A stretch of 64,000 nt of DNA from Dicyema japonicum (lineage: Eukaryota; Dicyemida; Rhombozoa; Dicyemidae), in the NCBI GenBank assembly GCA_011109175.1, contig RDEW01000005.1:124001-188000 (forward strand), given 5' to 3'. Below are positions 1 to 11,420 of the stretch, piece after piece. Position 1 is the first letter of the stretch. Every line of letters begins with the position of its first letter. Under the pieces are notes generated by a model, which worked only from the letters and a program-made list of their open reading frames with translations, was not told where the DNA came from and did not search any database. The position numbers and the translations under genes were made by a program.

Positions 1-60
1 CAACGAGGATAAATGAGAGGATAGATCGACCCAAAAAGCTAAATCGGCATCCACTCCTTA

Positions 61-380
61 TTTATTATTTATTGATTAACCCCGGATACACCGAGAAAGA
101 AGTTAAAGTAAACAACTAATTAAATGTATCCAGTTTTTACTTCTACAGAGTCAATTCGGAATCAACATAAAGGGTAAAAGACGTCCATACTTTCAGTTGT
201 GGAAACCCTTCCAGTGGAGTGGGGGAAAGCAAATGATCTTTTTTCGTGCCGGCCTGGCACTGGCACTAAACAGATGGATCATATGACGGCACTCTATTAG
301 GAAGAGAGAGGAGGAACAGACGAACAAACAGAAACTTCAACCAATTAGCCACGAAGCACCACATGGCGCCATGCGGCTAA
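61..380 (-). mobile_element. short non-autonomous family-A element (copy S1)
   Basis: On the minus strand this reads from a GC-rich hairpin (348-377) through a block resembling the 5' region of the 2A-LINE at 5.7 kb, to a 3' tail with ACTAATTAGTTG-like and TTTCTCGGTGTATCC-like blocks and TAATAAATAA at 61-80. It has the same architecture as the copies at 20.2, 49.0 and 49.4 kb. It has no coding capacity. It is best read as an internally deleted derivative mobilised by the family-A LINE machinery, analogous to the relation between trypanosome NARTc/SIDER and L1Tc. Confidence 0.75.
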
Positions 381-392
381 AGATATGAGGGA

Positions 393-1736
393 GTACTTCA
401 TAAAATCTACGTTTTTTTCAAACAAATATATGGCACGCGGAACGACTCTACTATCAAACCGTGGTATGATAAAGCACATCAGGACACTTTGTGTTGTTGC
501 GGTGATTGATCAATATTCAAAAACGTGAGATTTCCTCTTCAATTTGGTGGGTACTTGTGTGAGAAACCCCTCAAACCTTAGTCCGCGCGGTTGAAAAATG
601 AAACTGCCTCAGAGTGTGCAAAAGGATTACTCGCGCTCTTTTTCAACAACATCTAACCACTATGGATCCATAATCAGTTCTACGTCTGATTGCATGTTCT
701 CGAGTATTTAAATGTTTCTTGTAGAAAATTGAGGTACCTGAACCAACAAGAGTACCAGGTCGCCATAGAATATCAACACAATTGTAACCATGATTATTTG
801 TACCCCCACTTTCTCCATTTTTAATAACTAGGATATCCAGACATACTGTGCTGGTTAAGAGCTAACAGCTCCAAATCCTGTTTAAGAGAGTGAAACCACA
901 GTTTACAGTTTTTTTAATTCAGTCACATAAACTTAAAATTCCGCTCTAGAGTGGAAACCCAACACATCAAGCAGTTCGCTTTATTCTTAAACAGTAATCT
1001 ATGTGTCTGAAATCTTGGCATCTGTAACATTGGAGAGCAAGATTTCTAATCCGAAGAGCCTTCTTTACCAAAAGGATTCTTTATCAAAGACGACTTGAAA
1101 ATCTATCAAATCACTCATATTCTTAAAGCGAGAAACAAATTCTCCTGAATGACTGCATGACACTCTTCTTCACCGATTATAATCTGAAAAAATATTAAAA
1201 GCGGTGATCGACCTCAAGGACTTATTCAAAAGATTCAACTATAAACTAAGAGACATATCTGTAGAACTACAGAAAAACCGTAAGAAAAAATTCATGGAAA
1301 TAAAAACTGTAAAACAAAAATACAAAATTACCAGACGCATGAAGAGCTCGTGCGACTATTACACACCATATCAGACAACTCTTTATTACACAACTTATAG
1401 TTGGATTGAGTGAGATTCACATAATTGACTGCATTTCTTGGTAAAACTGACATTCTTCAACAATTGCTTCTTTTGAGCTTGCATTCGTGTTTTAGCCATT
1501 TTTTAGACTTCACAGAAATATTGTCTTCTACACATGTAAATATTATTTTACTCACATGCAACTTGGCTGTATTTTGTCAAACAAAATAAAATTATGCCTT
1601 AATTACATATTTCAGTTAAGTGAGGTAGACAATTTACAAATTATCAGCTATGCGTGTCACACAACTTTAAATCCAAAATAGTTATAATGAATTTTAAAAA
1701 CATAAGTTAGTATAATCCAACAAAAATGTATTTTGT
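393..1736. other. no confident gene; two short open stretches
   Basis: I see no recognisable gene here. On the minus strand 653-838 is open for about 60 codons (starting VIKNGESGGTNNHGYNCVDI) and its upstream edge follows a CAG/TAG-like acceptor, so it may be an exon of an unrecognised gene. The plus strand is open at 1204-1413 (lysine-rich, GTG first codon), with no recognised similarity. The rest is AT-rich and featureless to me. Confidence 0.3.
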
Positions 1737-4192
1737 CTATTTCTTTTTCTTTGCAGGCAAATTTACATTCATTTTAGCACGGTGGTCAGAAACAAGTGAA
1801 TCATATAATTCCATGTTGACTGGCCTATAAAACGCATACTCCATGGTGTATTCCCCGAGACCACGGGTAGCTGCTCTCAAATCCAAGCAAAATCCGAACA
1901 TTTTATTAAGTGGAACTTCCGAGGAGATAGTTATCATGGTATCATCATACTTTTGATCTGTCACAATCCCTTGTCTACCAGACAAAATATCTAAAAGTCG
2001 TTTATAGAACTCATTCGGTGAATATACTTCTACCCTCATAATAGGTTCAAGTATATCCCAACTCCCATATTTATAAGCTAATCAAGTTACAAAATGTACC
2101 AACCTTGTTCGAAGGCTCCCTTAGCTGCAGCAAGGAAGGCCATTTCGTTCGAATCTACTTGGTGATGGTCCCCATCAGTCAATTCAAATCGAATTCCTGA
2201 CACTCTTCTACCAATGAGAGATCCCTTCTCCGCATTTAAACGTAGTCCCTAATATTTAACAAAATAACAGTCGTACCCTTTCTATGATGGGCACAAACTG
2301 TTTTGGCACGTTAGTGCCGACAGTTCTATCTTTGAACTCAAAGTTAGTGTATTTATCTTGACCTAGTGGCTATTAGGTTAAAAAGATTATGACCAAAAAA
2401 GTTCCAATAACTCTCCCATATTGCCCAGAACCTCCAGTTTGCATTTTATGCAGATAATCCACTCTATGGCTATGTCCTAATAATACTCGACTGGCTCCTT
2501 TAGAGTTTCAAGGAATGACACCCTCGGTTTTCCTAGAGTAACTTTGGTGTTGTACTCTCGTTCCATTCTCTGTGCGTATATCTCGATATGAAGTTCCCCC
2601 ATTCCTGATACTATAGCTTCTTTATTCTCCGCATCGTATCTGTACTGAAAAGACGGATCTTCCCTGGAGAATCGGTTAATGGCTTTCGAGAAAGAAGCCA
2701 GTTTATTGTTATCGTTGGGTCGAATTGACATGGAAATAACTGGGTTTGGGACAAATATGCTCTCCTATCAGTACATTCAAATCTCTTCAGTTACCATGGT
2801 GATTGTTTCAATTTTAGGATTTATCACTGTAAATGTGTCCCCACTGAAGCACTGGATTCCAAAAAACGTCACTATATCCCCAGCAAAGGCGATTTCAATG
2901 TCCTACAAATGAACAAAATTTAGACATTCATCTGATTAGCATGCATTCGCCCAATCCTCCCAATTCTGATTTTTTTGCCATCCCTGGTGTTATATATGCT
3001 GTCTCCTCGTTTTATACATCCTTGGTATATCCGTACATATGTTAGTTGTCCATATTTCCCCGCCTAGATGTGATGTAATGCACTGACCTCAAGTTTGAAG
3101 GCGAATGCAATGAAAGGGTTTTTGTCTGTTCTAGAAGAATCCATGATAAATGTCTCAGAAGTATCAATTCCATCAGATTCCTTCACCTCGGGGTACTTGT
3201 ATGCCATGTTCTCCACTTGTGAGGGATCCGGTAAATAATCAATCACGGAATTCAAGATCTCTTGGACTCCTTTATTCCGCAAGGCAGTTCCATATAGCAC
3301 GGGGACCAATTTTCTTGAAATACAACACTTTCTCAAGGCAGCCTTAGGAATCTGGAATTACAACAACCTTCAAAATATCGACAGGGACAAATTTATCCTC
3401 GATAAAATACTCAGCAACACCATCATCGAACTGGGAGACAGTTTCGACTAAATGTCTCTTTGAAATAGCGGCTTCTTCCTTGAATTCTTCCGGGATTGAT
3501 CTCCTGACTGTTTTAATTCTACAATAGAATCAATTCAAACCCAAAGGGACCCTCAAAATACACACTCTCCTCAGCAACTAAATCGATAACTCCAACATGA
3601 TCGCTTTCAGTTCCAATAGGAATTTGTAGAGGAACTACTGGTAGGTTCAGTTTAGTCCTAAATATTTCAACCTCAAAACTTCATTTCCTCAAGAGCACGT
3701 GCAGGATTTGCTGATCTTCTATCAAGTTTGTTAATAAACGCAAAAAATGGGACTTTGTACCGCTGAAGTTGCTTATTTACAGTAAAAGTCTGACTTTGGA
3801 CTCCCCCACATGCACATACAACCAAAACTGCGCCATCAAGAACTCTTAGAGCCCTCTCTACTTCTACAGTGAAATCAACGTGCCCTAAAAACTGGATCAA
3901 CCTCAATATTACCAGGAGTATCGATAATATTTAAGTTATGGTCCCGCCACGACACGAATGTGGTTGCAGACTGAATGGTGATCCCCCGTTCACGTTCAAG
4001 GTCCATAAAATCCATGGTAGCTCCCATTTTGTCCTTACCTTTGACTTCGTGCATTTCTTTGATAATTCCAGCGTAAAAAAGAAGTCGCTCAGTCAGAGTC
4101 GTTTTTCCGGAATCAATGTGGGCTGATATCCCAATATTTCTAATTTTGCTTAGGTCTGTTATAATTTCCTTAAATTCTATAAAATATTTCAT
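1737..4192 (-). CDS. GFM1: mitochondrial elongation factor G1, about ten exons
   Basis: This is a translational GTPase that drives ribosome translocation in mitochondria. Exons read in order on the minus strand: P-loop [131 protein letters not shown] and C-terminal GIVTDQ...PLNKMFGF...GEYTMEY, ending in KKKK-stop at 1737. Introns placed by homology are 22-31 nt; for example 3885-3912 (28 nt) splits DTPG/HVDF. The open frame starts at MKYFIEF (4192) with only a short segment before the P-loop, so a targeting exon may lie upstream. The frame breaks once near 2480, between EPVEYY and [13 protein letters not shown], by what looks like a single-base indel. Family assignment is very secure. Confidence 0.95.
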
Positions 4193-4469
4193 AATACTGC
4201 ATCTTTGATACGAGAAGAAAAATTTATTTGAGAACTTTTACATAAAAAATGCTTGATGTTTGAAATAAAAATACCCGGATCTGATTAAGACACAACAGCC
4301 GCATGTTGGACTTTTTTTTAAATTTCTAAATAATTTTTAATTTAAGTTAATAACAATTAATTTTTTGTTTAGTTTAGCGGGATAATGACAATATTTGCGA
4401 CAAAAGTGCGGAAAAAATTCCTATGCTTTGCGGTTCGAATCTTCCTGTTGTCCATTCCAACTCGGGGGA

Positions 4470-4575
4470 GTATCGGGCCAAGATGAGGTCCCTGCTAGTG
4501 CATGCTGGGATCACGTGATTAGTTAATTTGTGTAACCGTGGTCTCTGGTGTTATATTATTATCCAACGTTAATGA
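4470..4575 (+). mobile_element. family-A LINE 3' end (C-terminal codons plus tail)
   Basis: AAGATGAGGTCCCTGCTAGT... reads as a LINE C-terminus ending -AGIT-stop inside GGGATCACGTGA. It continues into ATTAGTTAATTT...GGTCTCTGGTGTTATATTATT. The same layout, with the stop codon inside GGGATCAC, recurs at about 8.3, 22.3, 37.0 and 59.4 kb. The insertion is strongly 5'-truncated. Confidence 0.7.
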
Positions 4576-4923
4576 TTATTAAGTGACGCTATTGGTCGGG
4601 AAACCTTATACTTGTCACCGAATATCGGTTTTGTAGATCAAACCGAAAACTTTTTCGCCTTTATACAAGTAAAACTTCAAAAATAGCTTTTTTCAAGTTA
4701 CTTTTGGCATAAATTTCTTGCACTTTTTGGAAATGTAGGTGGAAGTGAGATGATATCCAATACCCTCAAAAAACCTTGTAAACTTTTACTGTTCAACTCA
4801 TGAAAGAAAAATCAGATTCGACAAAGCCTTAGTAGCTTTATTGATACAAGAGTCGGTAATGAAATGAGAATATCCCAATTTACTGTGGCACCTGTAAATC
4901 AATAATAAAAAATGATACGCCTG
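4576..4923. other. no gene seen
   Basis: AT-rich sequence with no open frame, repeat or RNA gene that I can recognise. Confidence 0.4.
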
Positions 4924-5160
4924 CTAGTTTGAAATGTTTCTTATACGTATTATTAACCAAAACCGTTTTCTACTGTTACAAGTGTGTCGAATAAGTTGCA
5001 CGTAAAATCCACTTGAGTCGATAGAAAATTCGCCACGCTATTTTTTAACAACAGTATTTACCTTTTCAAATCTACTTGTTTGAAAGCGGCTTAATAATTG
5101 ATGACACGTTGATATTTTATTCAAAAACTGTTTAGTATGGGCACAATGATTGACCGTCAT
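4924..5160 (-). CDS. possible two-exon 70-residue protein, unrecognised
   Basis: On the minus strand, ATG at 5160 opens 33 codons. A GT..AG segment of exactly 24 nt (5038-5061) containing the only stop follows, then 37 more codons (starting RGEFSIDSSGFYVQLIRHTC) to a stop at 4924-4926. The intron length and ends match confirmed introns elsewhere in the window. I do not recognise the product. A further open segment upstream (containing MWQLVRHSYQTVGEDNRP) may be an earlier exon, in which case the ATG is internal. The call rests on structure only and could be chance. Confidence 0.3.
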
Positions 5161-5640
5161 ATGTAAGAAACCCATATCTTGAAGACTATTGGTCGATTAT
5201 CTTCGCCAACAGTTTGATATGAGTGTCGAACCAACTGCCACATTTCCGATTATCGCTTTTGTAAGTGTTTTAATAGTTGAACTGGTTAGATTATTCCACT
5301 CTTAAAAGCGACTAGAGAATGTAGTGCAGTAGAGAGCATGAATTACGACATTAACTACATTTTTATAAATTTTAAACAATCTTAAAAACATGAATTTTTG
5401 ACTTTACTGACAAAAATCATTTTCATCAGAAGACCTCTCATTAGTTTCATGGACATCATGTAGCCCCGAAGACATGCCTCTAACATTATTTTCAATATTT
5501 TTGGTAATAGACCATCAGGATTTGTTTGCAATATGATGAAACATCTACCCAATCACATAACTAAGTTATTGTAACTGGACATATAAATCATAACTTTATT
5601 TATTTACCCTCAGTCCCCTCAAGAGTAGTTAATTAGTTAA
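5161..5640. other. no further gene seen
   Basis: Apart from the possible upstream exon of the minus-strand 70-residue candidate (about 5170-5260), I see only AT-rich sequence here. Confidence 0.35.
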
Positions 5641-5690
5641 GTAAGCCAAGCCTCACTAACTTGTAAGAGACCAGGGGTTATTTAGTAGGA
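5641..5690 (+). repeat. short dispersed repeat, copy 1 of 3
   Basis: CCTCACTAACTTGTAAGAGA and the following bases match segments at about 21,665-21,725 and 62,410-62,460. Copy 1 abuts the hairpin start of the 2A-LINE, so it may mark the insertion target or belong to another short element. Confidence 0.5.
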
Positions 5691-5699
5691 TGATATATA

Positions 5700-5729
5700 G
5701 CCGCGTGGCGCCATGTGGTGCTGCGTGGT
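5700..5729 (+). other. GC-rich 13-bp hairpin at the 5' end of family A
   Basis: GCCGCGTGGCGCC, loop ATGT, GGTGCTGCGTGGT. As RNA all 13 positions pair if G-U pairs are allowed. The same hairpin closes the 5' end of short elements at 348-377 and 20496-20525 (minus strand). Its outermost pair varies as G-U, G-C and A-U. The segment TGGCGCCATGTGG also resembles a pol III box A, so a promoter role is possible. The hairpin is seen; its function is inferred. Confidence 0.6.
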
Positions 5730-6021
5730 TAATGTAATATCACAATTTTAGAACTCCCAACTAAGTCCCGACGATTTAATAATTTCATAAATAAAAAACC
5801 TTTGAAAATTGAATTCTCTAAATGGTACACGTGCACTAATTTAGACCCCTAACCATAATTCCCAGTCATCATCCGACTCACCAGGCAATTGTTCCTTCCT
5901 TGTTAGCATTTTGAATCACAGAACTTGGCGTCATGTGGTTCACCTTTTGTGGTGGCGCTCAGTGTAGTAATACACAAAAAAGAATCATTTGCTCTTCTCC
6001 ATCCAGACTCCTTATGCCTGG

Positions 6022-6108
6022 ATGGTATACCTCAACTGGAAACTCGAGATGTTGTTTGTTCCCTGGATTTTATTGCTTTCTGGAGATATTGAACAAAACC
6101 CTGGACCA
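6022..6108 (+). other. N-terminal 2A ribosome-skipping leader, signal-peptide-like
   Basis: From the first in-frame ATG (6022) a 28-residue leader (MVYLNWKLEM, then LFVPWILLLS, then GDIEQNPG) precedes the Pro at 6106-6108. The 2A consensus D-(V/I)-E-x-N-P-G|P is complete, and the upstream hydrophobic stretch could act as a signal peptide. Known N-terminal 2As of this shape occur in sea-urchin CR1-like elements and in trypanosome L1Tc. Skipping would release the endonuclease-RT polyprotein starting with Pro. The frame is open from 5971, so translation could also start at an upstream non-ATG codon. Confidence 0.85.
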
Positions 6109-6922
6109 AAACCCCATATTATTATGCAACTCAATTCTAACGGAATAAAAACAAAGATTCTGGAGTTACGATGTTTATTAACAAATCACAAGATTGACAT
6201 CTGCCTTATCCAGGAGTCAAAACTTTCTACAAACAGTACAACCCTACTTCTATCAGAAAAGACCACATTGGACGTGGTGGCGGCTTACTCACCATTATTA
6301 AAAACGGTTTATCCTTCCACGATGTGAGCTCGCAAGGGGATGATTTAATTCTACACGACAAGACCGCGGGACAAATTTCTATGATCTTATTAGTAGGTCA
6401 GAACATCTTATTCTAATCAACATTAACATTCCACCGCCAGGATCCTCTCCTAATAACTATGTTCCGAAGCTCGACAAACTACAAGAAATTCGAAATGTGT
6501 TACTATGTGGGGATTTCAACGGCAAACATCCGCAAAGGCTTAATACCCAGTCGGCAGACAAGAAAAAGAGTATAATTATCGCCTCTCTCGAAAAATGGTG
6601 ATTCTCAATCACCCGAATATCTTCACAAGGATACCTATCCGAAAAAATGACAACCCAACCTCCCCCGACGTATCTATTGCTTCCTCTAGGATTGCCCTGA
6701 AGATTTCATGGAACGTCTCTTACGATTTTCATAGTGATCATAATCCGATTATATTAAAACTGAGCCGATTCAAAAACTCACGTAGAATTAAAGCAACCTT
6801 CAAGGTCTACAAAAAAGTTGACTGGTCGAATTTCAAGCTCTTCATTGACTATAACATAATACATTTGATCCCACCTCATTTTTCTCCATCGACAAAGCAG
6901 TAAACCATCTAAACGATGTAAT

Positions 6923-7160
6923 CCTTCAAGCTGAAAAGTTGTTTGCACCACGTGCATTTTACAAATTCTATAAGCCTACTCTGGACTCGGAGACTCGTCT
7001 CCTCGTCAAACAAAGAAATTCCCTGAAGATGAATCACTTGCCCTTCAAGCTGAAAAGTTGTTTGCACCACGTGCATTTTACAAATCCTACAAGCCTACTC
7101 TGGACTCGGAGACTCGTCTCCTCGTCAAACAAAGAAATTCCCTGAAGATGAATCACTTGC
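6923..7160 (+). repeat. tandem duplication, period 119 bp
   Basis: 6923-7041 and 7042-7160 are near-identical (two differences seen). It belongs to the series of 112-142-bp tandem duplications in this window that look like assembly joins. Confidence 0.85.
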
Positions 7161-8479
7161 AAACCTCTTCTGATTGGGAAAATATAAAATGCTTAAATCA
7201 GAGAATTACATAGCTCATTAGGGAAAAGAAAGATAGGGCGTGGAATCGCCTATTATCATCTATTGGACATATGAAATCCACGAGTCTTTTATGGAAAACT
7301 ATTCGTCGAATCAAGCTAAACTTATCAGATGAATATGAATCTTTTTCATGCTCCAAATACTGTGCAAGCTAATAACCTAATGATATATTACGTATTCATA
7401 AGTTACAAAGACTTCTCGAAATCCCATTTGTGTCACCTTCAAAATTTAATGCCTAAACCAACTTCGTGGATCACTTTATTTACGCATGCCGAGGTCACAC
7501 AGGCAATAAGATCGATAAAGAGATCTTATTCGTGGTCCTGATGGCATTCCTGCCCTGGAGGACCAGATTCAATGCTTCTCACTTATGCTGACGACCTAAT
7601 CATCGCTAGCAGGAACAAATACGTGGGTACAGCAAAATCAGAGCTTCAGTCACATATTGACGACCTGGGAGCTTGGTTGAAGTTTAATCGTCTCTCCATA
7701 TCCAGGGATAAATTAACGTATACAATCTTCACCACGGACAGAAAAGAAAAACATACACTGGATTTGAACATTTATGGAGACTCCTTACCATTACAGATTC
7801 ATCCAACTATCCTGGGAGTGACATTTGACTCTTTGATGACATTTTTTCAACATGTGAAGAACGTTATGACAAAGGGTCTCAGGAAACTAAATATAATCAA
7901 ACCGCTCTTGAAGTCCAGGTCGTCACAGGAATGCGCTCTCATTGTGTTCAATCAATTCTTAAAAGCGACGATTGAGTATGCTGTGCCTCATGGGCCTATG
8001 GAGCTTCAATATCCAATTCATACAAGATCAATACCCTAATTGGCAAACTAGCAAGTCAAACGAATCTACCCCCGATTTTCCCCCCAATGCTTGACCACGC
8101 CGCAATCAAAAATAATGGCTCCGGCTTCATCTGTCTGTGTGGTCAAGAAACAACTCGTTTCTTCCATTCAAGGCTAAAGGCCTCAAATAACGAAATTTGG
8201 GGAAAAAACCCAACCCTCTTCAAACTCTAATGAAAGATGATCGTCGTCTATTCAGGAAAGCCGTGGGTACTCTGGTGGAACATAGGAAAAACCTCTCGAT
8301 CCTGTTGAGGCGTACCGGGATCACTTAATTAGTTTGTTTACTCCTTCTTTTTGGTGTTCTTTTTTCGGGGTTATTAAATAAATAAATAAATTTTGATTCA
8401 CTAAATTGTTAGAAATCCACCAAAGAAGAACCAAATTTTGAAATTAGAAAAAGCACGTGTTAACAGGCGTTATAGTGAA

Positions 8480-10631
8480 ATGACAAAACTCGATTCCGTC
8501 GTATATTCATGATTTACGAAATTTAGCTCCACGAACTCCTGGAAATTGCCCGCAACGAGCAGGACCTGTACAACAAGGTTACTTACTAATTGGTAAGACA
8601 GGTAATTTGAATGATAAATATTTCAAGGCGACGGTAGATTGCATTGAACGCGGGAAATTACTGTCAAATTTGCGCGACAAATTCCGAGATGATTTGTCAA
8701 ATATAACACTTTTCACCAAAAAGTCTATTTTCCACTAAAATCAGATTTCACGACAAACTCATGGCTCAGAGACTCGTGGATAATTTGGCGCAGATGAAAA
8801 TGGAGAAATTTCTGAGAAAAAATGAAGAAATTCTCCGTTTGTTAAGATGAAGACGAGGGTGATTTCCTCAAAGCAGAATTGAAGACCAGAATAGACGATG
8901 TGGTCAAATTATTTATTTGTAGTTTAAATTCACACTTTCCGAGTCGACTAATAACTCTGAATTAATGTCCCAGGCTGTGATAATGAACTCTTTCTTCCGT
9001 AAGACCATAGACACGGAATCACGGAATATTTCTACACAAAACGACCTCTGGAATTCTATTGTACACGCATTACTACACAAGGTCATCCACATCGAGCATA
9101 ACATAGATCATCTCTGATCAAAAATATGATAATATCTAAGTACTGAACAATCTCAAGGCCCTTTGGCGTGATAAAGCCCTTAAAATAGCCGAAGCGAATA
9201 AAAACTCAGCCATGGAGGATCTGGCAGACTGTGATCGAATTCTAGCGTCAATATCAGAACAACTTGACAGTTTGCATAATCGCTTTAAAACTCAAACATC
9301 TCAGTCTTTGAAAATAAGCGAGTCAATAAAAAGCAAAATTAAAAATTTGTTGTATTTCCCCCTAACTGATTTAGAACGACTTCTCCCACCTCCAATGCAG
9401 TTCAGGACGAATTATTGAGTGTAGTTACCTATGGTTTATGTTGAGGATGCTTTTGAAATGTTCAGCTTTTATTCGGGGGATTATCTGATTACGACCATTG
9501 AAATGGTTCATGGGTTAATTGAGAATCTTGAAATATTCGTCCAATTATGTAAAACGCTAACTCGAAGGTACATGACTGGCGAACAAGAAATGTACTCGAC
9601 AAACAAATTCATTGACCTTCAAAGTGAAATTGTTGACTATCTAAGCGTTCTCAGAGAGCTCTTTGTGACAGATAACAGTAGAATTTAATTACTTTTGATA
9701 GGATTTTCTACGCTTTCTAGTGAATTGATAGTTTGTGTTGAAAATAACAGAAATGTGGAAAGTTTAAATTCTTTTTGGTGGGAAAGTTCAGAAAATGACC
9801 AAAAAATGTGTTTTGCCGGAATTGACTTGTACTTTTATTACGAATTTCAGAACAACTTTGATTAAACTGGATAACAATCTGAAGTTTCTATTCGCCTCAT
9901 TTTCCGACGACATAAATCACAAATCTTTGACTAAAAACGTCTCCTTGTAACTTATATCAAGATTTCCGATTGCTATGACTCGATGGTGTGGATTGGAATT
10001 AATATTTCTCTCCACATTTTCCCTACAGAAAAGGTGGAAGATGAGAGAATCCTAGAAAGAGCCAAATCCATGATACTCACAGTTTGTGAAATTAAGGAAA
10101 GTTGTGAATCCATATCCTCTTACATTGACTTCATAAACCAGACATTGATGAGGTATTAAAAGTTGTTAAAATTAAGGAATTGCATACCCCTCCAATGAGG
10201 ATTCGAGCTTTCATCCGAGTTAAACCAAGTAGGTTATCAATATTTACCAAAGTTGTCACGTGACTGGTCACAAAGAATTTCTGAAGAATTCGAAAAGTTA
10301 AAGGAGCATGATAGAATAGTCCAGGACAATAAAGTCGGTTTTTGAGTTACCACGTGACAGAGTATGGGAGATTCAAAGGATGACTTTCAAGCGAAAAAGA
10401 TGTTTTTCCTAACGGATACATAAAAAAGTTTCTGAACAAGTCGACATTAATTTGGCTAGCAAAGATTTTGAAGAACTTCAACAAAACTATTTGTATGAGT
10501 TGAGGATGTTAGACTATAGAAAAGAAGAGAAATTAGCTGCAGAATTGGAGGATGAAGTGAGTCGTCTCGAGCGAGAAATTATGGAAATCAAGAAACAAAA
10601 TTTGCAAATCGGCTTGGATTTGATGAATTAA
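8480..10631 (+). CDS. coiled-coil protein with axonemal dynein light-chain-like start
   Basis: ATG at 8480 starts MTKLDSV, a 26-nt GT..AG intron follows, then LHELLEIARNEQDLYNK and, after another intron, ATVDCIERGKLLSNLRDKFR. The pattern VxCxERGxLLxxxRDxxR is the signature of the axonemal dynein light chain domain of p28/DNALI1 and the longer AXDND1. Downstream exons are helical and charged: KFLRKNEEILRLL; 8919-9115; 9212-9418 (starting MEDLADCDRILASISEQLDS); 9431-9688; about 10045-10160; and the last coil (LQQNYLYELRMLDYRKEEKL...SRLEREIMEIKKQN) to TAA at 10631. The length fits AXDND1 better than p28. Exon joins in the middle are not all resolved. A LINE ends 90 bp upstream, so 5' exons may be missing. 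The role in inner-arm dynein or axonemes is inferred from the family. Confidence 0.5.
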
Positions 10632-10907
10632 ATATTTTGTGCTTTTATGCTCAAAATAACTAAAATATTTANAAAAAAGTTTCTGAACAAGTCGACATTA
10701 ATTTGGCGAGCAAATATTTTGAAGAACTTCAACAAAACTATTTGTATGAGTTGAGGATTTAGACTATAGAAAAGAAGAGAAATTAGCTGCAGAATTGGAA
10801 GAGGAAGTAAGTCGTCTAGAAATTATGGAAATCAAGAAACGAAATTTGCAAATCGGCTTAGATTTGATGAACTAAATCTTTTATGCTCAAAATAACTAAA
10901 ATATTTA
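10422..10907 (+). repeat. duplicated segment around single N at 10672
   Basis: 10422-10671 recurs as 10673-10907 with a few differences. It duplicates the last exon of the coiled-coil gene. It is probably two overlapping contigs or haplotypes joined with one N. Confidence 0.9.
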
Positions 10908-10928
10908 TATTAATTAAAATTTGTAATA

Positions 10929-11208
10929 AAAAAATATTAATTGAAACAGTGAGGATTTGATTTTGTCAATAATGTTGTGTTTGGTAGACTCAATATCAAA
11001 GACAATTACAGAAATATGTTGATGATGGCTTCGAACAAGTTAGAGTTCATTTTTGCCACTTTGTCAGTAAAAAATATTAATTGAAACAGTGAGGATTTGA
11101 TTTTGTCAATAATGTTGTGTTTGGTAGACTCAATATCAAAGGCAATTATTGAAATGTGTTGATGATGGCTTTGAACAAGTTAGAGCTTATTTTTGCCACT
11201 TTGTCAGT
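10929..11208 (+). repeat. tandem duplication, period 140 bp
   Basis: 10929-11068 and 11069-11208 are near-identical non-coding copies differing at a handful of positions. A probable assembly join. Confidence 0.85.
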
Positions 11209-11229
11209 CGTCTTTTCAATATTTACTTC

Positions 11230-11420
11230 ATAGGGTCGCGTAATGCCATGTGGTTACTTGATTGAATATTTATCTTCCCTCCTTTTGTGGCGTCATCTTA
11301 TCAACGTAATTCAGGAGACGCCCAATGTCTTACCGACATTCAAGAGGATCCATCTCTTTATTCCACCGGGAGACTATTTCACTCCCTGTCGATAAGTTGT
11401 GGTTTCGATTTTACCTTCCA
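11230..11420 (+). mobile_element. degenerate 5' part of a short family-A element
   Basis: GCCATGTGGTTACTTGATTG, then CTTTTGTGGCGTCATCTTAT and GGAGACGCCCAATGT follow the order of blocks in the short elements (hairpin end, TTGATTGAA, GTGTCATGTG, GACGCCCAGTG). No 3' tail is visible. Confidence 0.4.

Larger units (their letters stand above)
5700..8390 (+). mobile_element. family-A non-LTR retrotransposon with 2A leader, internally deleted
   Basis: An APE-type LINE. In order: a GC-rich hairpin (5700-5729); untranslated block (about 5926-6003) shared with the short elements; a hydrophobic leader ending in GDIEQNPGP (6022-6108); apurinic-endonuclease start (QLNSNGIKTK, ICLIQESKLS); endonuclease end (SDHNPIILKL, about 6740); a linker; the start of the reverse transcriptase (RGPDGIPA, about 7535). 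It then jumps straight to the catalytic YADD (about 7585), so most of the RT palm is missing. The C-terminal part (GVTFDSLMTF) and a tail with the stop inside GGGATCACTTAA, ending TTATTAAATAAATAAATAAA, complete it. The frame is broken several times. The clade is CR1/Jockey-like by RT context, not resolved further. It is defective for transposition. Confidence 0.9.

Noticed and set aside
4380-4470. tRNA gene near GCGGTTCGAATCTTCC
   Set aside because: It has a box-B-like string but no cloverleaf. It leads into a family-A LINE tail.
5700-5735. HDV-like self-cleaving ribozyme at the LINE 5' end
   Set aside because: The sequence forms one simple hairpin. I cannot fit the nested double pseudoknot or place the catalytic C.
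6082-6108. 2A motif as evidence of an integrated virus
   Set aside because: It is fused to an APE endonuclease and LINE RT, with a LINE tail; no viral gene is present.
5933-6148. 71-codon ORF over the 2A region in another frame
   Set aside because: Shadow frame of the leader; it gives no 2A or endonuclease residues.
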